DNA from: CAZDDI01 sp964504195
Lineage (GTDB): Bacteria; Chloroflexota; Anaerolineae; B4-G1; SLSP01
DNA: 16,379 nt
Direction of reading: 5' to 3'
Assembly: GCA_964504195.1 (NCBI GenBank)
Contig: CAZDDI010000082.1
Location: forward strand, 1-16,379
This document shows positions 14,689 through 16,379 of this stretch, in pieces. The notes below the pieces were generated by a model, which was not told the DNA's origin, ran no database searches, and saw only the letters and a list, made by a program, of their open reading frames with translations. The first letter of the stretch is position 1. Each line of letters opens with the position of its first letter. A program made the translations under genes and the position numbers.

Positions 14689-15054
14689 ATGCGCGATCAA
14701 ATTCACATCAAAGACCTCTTGCTCCGGACAATCATCGGCATCAACGAGGAGGAGCGGCGCAACCGGCAGGATGTGCTCATCAACATTGTGCTCTACGCCG
14801 ATACCCGCGCCGCCGGCGCATCGGACGCCATTGAGGACGCCGTGAACTATCGCACCATCACCAAGCGCGTCATTCAGATGGTGGAAGCCTCCAGCTTCAA
14901 CCTGGTGGAAAAGCTGGTCGCCGAAATCGCGGCGATCTGTCTCGAAGACCCGCGTGTGGCGGCGGCGGATGTGCGCGTCGAAAAGCCAGGCGCGCTGCGC
15001 TTTGCCCGCTCCGTGGGTGTGGAAATCCACCGCGAGCGGGAGGCAGTTGCATGA
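14689..15054 (+). CDS. folB: dihydroneopterin aldolase
   Basis: A 121-residue cytoplasmic enzyme that splits 7,8-dihydroneopterin into 6-hydroxymethyl-dihydropterin and glycolaldehyde, the step before FolK. Family landmarks are all in place: GINEEER (17-23) with catalytic Glu22, NYR with Tyr54, and VEKPGALRFA with catalytic Lys99; these positions closely follow the S. aureus enzyme (Glu22, Tyr54, Lys100). The start at 14689 gives the normal family length and has AAGG about five bases upstream; an upstream ATG at 14638 would translate the repeat. The stop overlaps the folK start as ATGA. Confidence 0.94.
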   Translation: MRDQIHIKDLLLRTIIGINEEERRNRQDVLINIVLYADTRAAGASDAIEDAVNYRTITKRVIQMVEASSFNLVEKLVAEIAAICLEDPRVAAADVRVEKPGALRFARSVGVEIHREREAVA

Positions 15055-15548
15055 CGCGCGTCTGTATCGCGCTGGGATCGAATATCCAGCCGGAAGTGAA
15101 CCTGCCGGAAGCGGTGCGCCGCCTGGCTGCCCACTGCCGCGTGCTGACCGTCTCGCCTGTGATCGAGACCGCGCCCATCGGCAAGACCGATCAGCCCAAC
15201 TTTCTCAATGCGGCGGTGTTGATCGAAAGCGACCTCTCCGCCGCGGCGTTCAAAACGCAGGTGTTGGAGGCCATCGAGCGCGACCTGGGCCGCGTCCGCA
15301 CGGCGGACAAGAACGCCCCGCGCACCATTGATCTCGACATCGCCCTGTATGGTGACGCGGTGCTCGATCTAGGGTCGCGCCACATCCCCGACCCCGACAT
15401 CCTGCGCTATCCGCACATCGCCGTCCCGCTGGCCGCTCTCGCGCCCGACCTGCGCCATCCAGAGACCGGGCAGACACTCGCGGAAATCGCCCGCAGCCTG
15501 CCGGACGTTGGATTACGCCGTCGAGTAGATGTGTCGCTCGGCTTGTGA
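15051..15548 (+). CDS. folK: HPPK, 6-hydroxymethyl-dihydropterin pyrophosphokinase
   Basis: A 165-residue enzyme that moves pyrophosphate from ATP to 6-hydroxymethyl-7,8-dihydropterin, giving the substrate of dihydropteroate synthase. It begins with ALGSN (7-11); PNFLNA (49-54) lines the pterin pocket. The HPPK signature runs KNAPRTIDLDIALYG (87-101), with Asp94 and Asp96 as the two magnesium ligands (Asp95 and Asp97 in E. coli). The length is usual. The start overlaps the folB stop by four bases, showing coupling of consecutive steps. It ends where a tandem 8-bp repeat begins. Confidence 0.95.
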   Translation: MTRVCIALGSNIQPEVNLPEAVRRLAAHCRVLTVSPVIETAPIGKTDQPNFLNAAVLIESDLSAAAFKTQVLEAIERDLGRVRTADKNAPRTIDLDIALYGDAVLDLGSRHIPDPDILRYPHIAVPLAALAPDLRHPETGQTLAEIARSLPDVGLRRRVDVSLGL

Positions 15549-15578
15549 CTACCTGACTACCCGACTACCTGACTACCA
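15547..15578. repeat. four tandem 8-bp units between folK and folE
   Basis: GACTACCT, GACTACCC, GACTACCT and GACTACCA follow without gaps. The first unit begins inside the folK stop codon TGA. The array ends 15 bases before the folE ATG and just ahead of its ribosome site (AAAGGAG, 15581-15587). Slippage could change the array length and thus the spacing of the two genes, although the folE ribosome site itself is outside it. Confidence 0.85.
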
Positions 15579-15593
15579 TCAAAGGAGAAACCC

Positions 15594-16241
15594 ATGAACC
15601 AACCCTTAGACATTCACCCTGCGGATTACGATGTTTTTCGCAACGACCTGACCGATATGCCGGAGCGCGCCTGTAGCGGCGAGATCGAGTGCGCCGTGCG
15701 CGACATCCTCCAGGCCATCGGTGAGGATGTGGAGCGCGAGGGGCTGCGCGACACGCCCTCCCGCGTGGCACGCGCCTATGCTGAGCTCACTGCCGGCTAT
15801 CATGTGGATCCCGTCAAGCTCATCAACGACGCCATCTTCGATGTCCAGTACGATCAGATGGTCGTCGTGCGCGACATTGACTTCTACAGCCTGTGCGAGC
15901 ATCACATGCTGCCTTTCCTGGGGCAAGTCCACGTCGCTTACATCCCTAGGGGCAAGGTCATCGGCCTGAGCAAAATCCCGCGCATTGTGGAGATGTTCGC
16001 CCGTCGCCTGCAAGTGCAGGAGCGGATGACGCAGGAAATCGCTGCCTTTCTCGACGAGACCCTGCACCCGCTGGGCGTCGCCGTCGTTGCCGAAGGGCTG
16101 CACATGTGCGCGGCGATGCGCGGCGTGAAGAAAGCCAACGCCCGCATGGTCACCAGCGCCATGCTCGGTACGTTCAAAGAGAACCCAACCACACGCAACG
16201 AGTTCTTCGGCCACATCGGGCGTGAGCACATCAATTTCTAA
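15594..16241 (+). CDS. folE: GTP cyclohydrolase I
   Basis: A 215-residue enzyme of the first pterin step: GTP to 7,8-dihydroneopterin triphosphate and formate. Zinc ligands are Cys101 and His104 in CEHH and Cys172 in GLHMCAAMRGV; His103 and His170 match the E. coli catalytic His112 and His179. TPSRVARAYAEL (54-65) and GLSKIPR (124-130) are strong family marks. AGGAG lies about seven bases before the start. The dihydroneopterin triphosphate it makes must lose its phosphates before FolB; no such phosphatase is in the window, and neither are folP, folC or folA. The gene is last in the visible operon, and no terminator is seen in the 138 bases that follow. Confidence 0.97.
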   Translation: MNQPLDIHPADYDVFRNDLTDMPERACSGEIECAVRDILQAIGEDVEREGLRDTPSRVARAYAELTAGYHVDPVKLINDAIFDVQYDQMVVVRDIDFYSLCEHHMLPFLGQVHVAYIPRGKVIGLSKIPRIVEMFARRLQVQERMTQEIAAFLDETLHPLGVAVVAEGLHMCAAMRGVKKANARMVTSAMLGTFKENPTTRNEFFGHIGREHINF

Positions 16242-16379
16242 GGCTTGCTGGTGCAACGTGGAGTTGCTATGAGCCTGTGGCACGCCAACAATAACGAAAA
16301 TGTAGCGCGAACTGTCAGCGCATAATGAAAATTAAGAAAATGAACCGGAAATAAAACCATTTGCAAGAATCACTTCTTA
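16242..16379. other. window end, no gene seen
   Basis: An A-rich stretch follows folE. A short stem GCAAC with GTTGC (16252-16266) has no U-run, and no reading frame beyond 18 codons was seen. The operon may go on beyond the window. Confidence 0.5.

Noticed and set aside
15547..15578. Tandem repeat as a CRISPR array
   Set aside because: Units are 8 bp with no spacers and no cas genes are present.
15606..16283. 225-codon minus-strand frame over folE
   Set aside because: Antisense shadow of a textbook GTP cyclohydrolase I.

Overview
This window looks like a chromosomal piece of an uncultured Chloroflexota bacterium, probably of the Anaerolineae kind. This is an inference from lipoprotein linkers rich in Ala/Thr/Pro/Glu, a sugar importer with no ATPase of its own, and many short palindromic repeats. 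There is no rRNA gene or other phylogenetic marker, so the placement is tentative. Most genes lie on the minus strand; only the last third is on the plus strand.

Region 1 (about 8740 to 214, minus strand) is a carbohydrate-use locus. It starts with an exact consensus promoter (TTGACA, 17 bp, TATAAT; 8740 to 8712). Its transcription start is covered by the 14-bp site TGGGAGCGCTCTCA, one base off the CebR cello-oligosaccharide repressor box. An inverted copy lies 158 bp away, just before the start codon of a LacI-family repressor gene. Then come a lipoprotein sugar-binding protein, two permeases, and after a 434-bp repeat-filled gap, two lipoprotein glycoside hydrolases (a clan GH-A enzyme and a GH3 enzyme) that overlap by ATGA. 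A beta-glucan or cello-oligosaccharide diet is the simplest reading. The importer ATPase must be encoded elsewhere.

Region 2 (3442-3844) is the most unusual DNA. Two small palindromic elements (141 and 111 bp) share the terminal inverted repeat GTAACTACTCAG and each is flanked by a perfect 8-bp direct repeat. They look like non-autonomous transposons of IS66 type. One landed inside the stop codon of the second permease gene and rebuilt a stop. A third palindromic element lies between them, and a partial copy of that one lies at 61-107.

Region 3 (12391 to 9001, minus strand) is a three-gene ABC exporter operon (ATPase, then two ABC-2 permeases) ending in an intrinsic terminator at 8898-8938. 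Upstream is a 412-bp gap with a palindromic repeat and a second terminator, which ends a gene for an unknown six-helix membrane protein (13373 to 12804) that has its own promoter.

Region 4 (13861-16241, plus strand) is a tetrahydrofolate/pterin operon: a pteridine-reductase-like SDR, folB, folK (ATGA overlap with folB) and folE. The SDR has Asp instead of Ser in its catalytic triad, as in PTR1 and FolM, so it may reduce dihydropterin or dihydrofolate. The sequence after folE (16242-16379) shows no gene.
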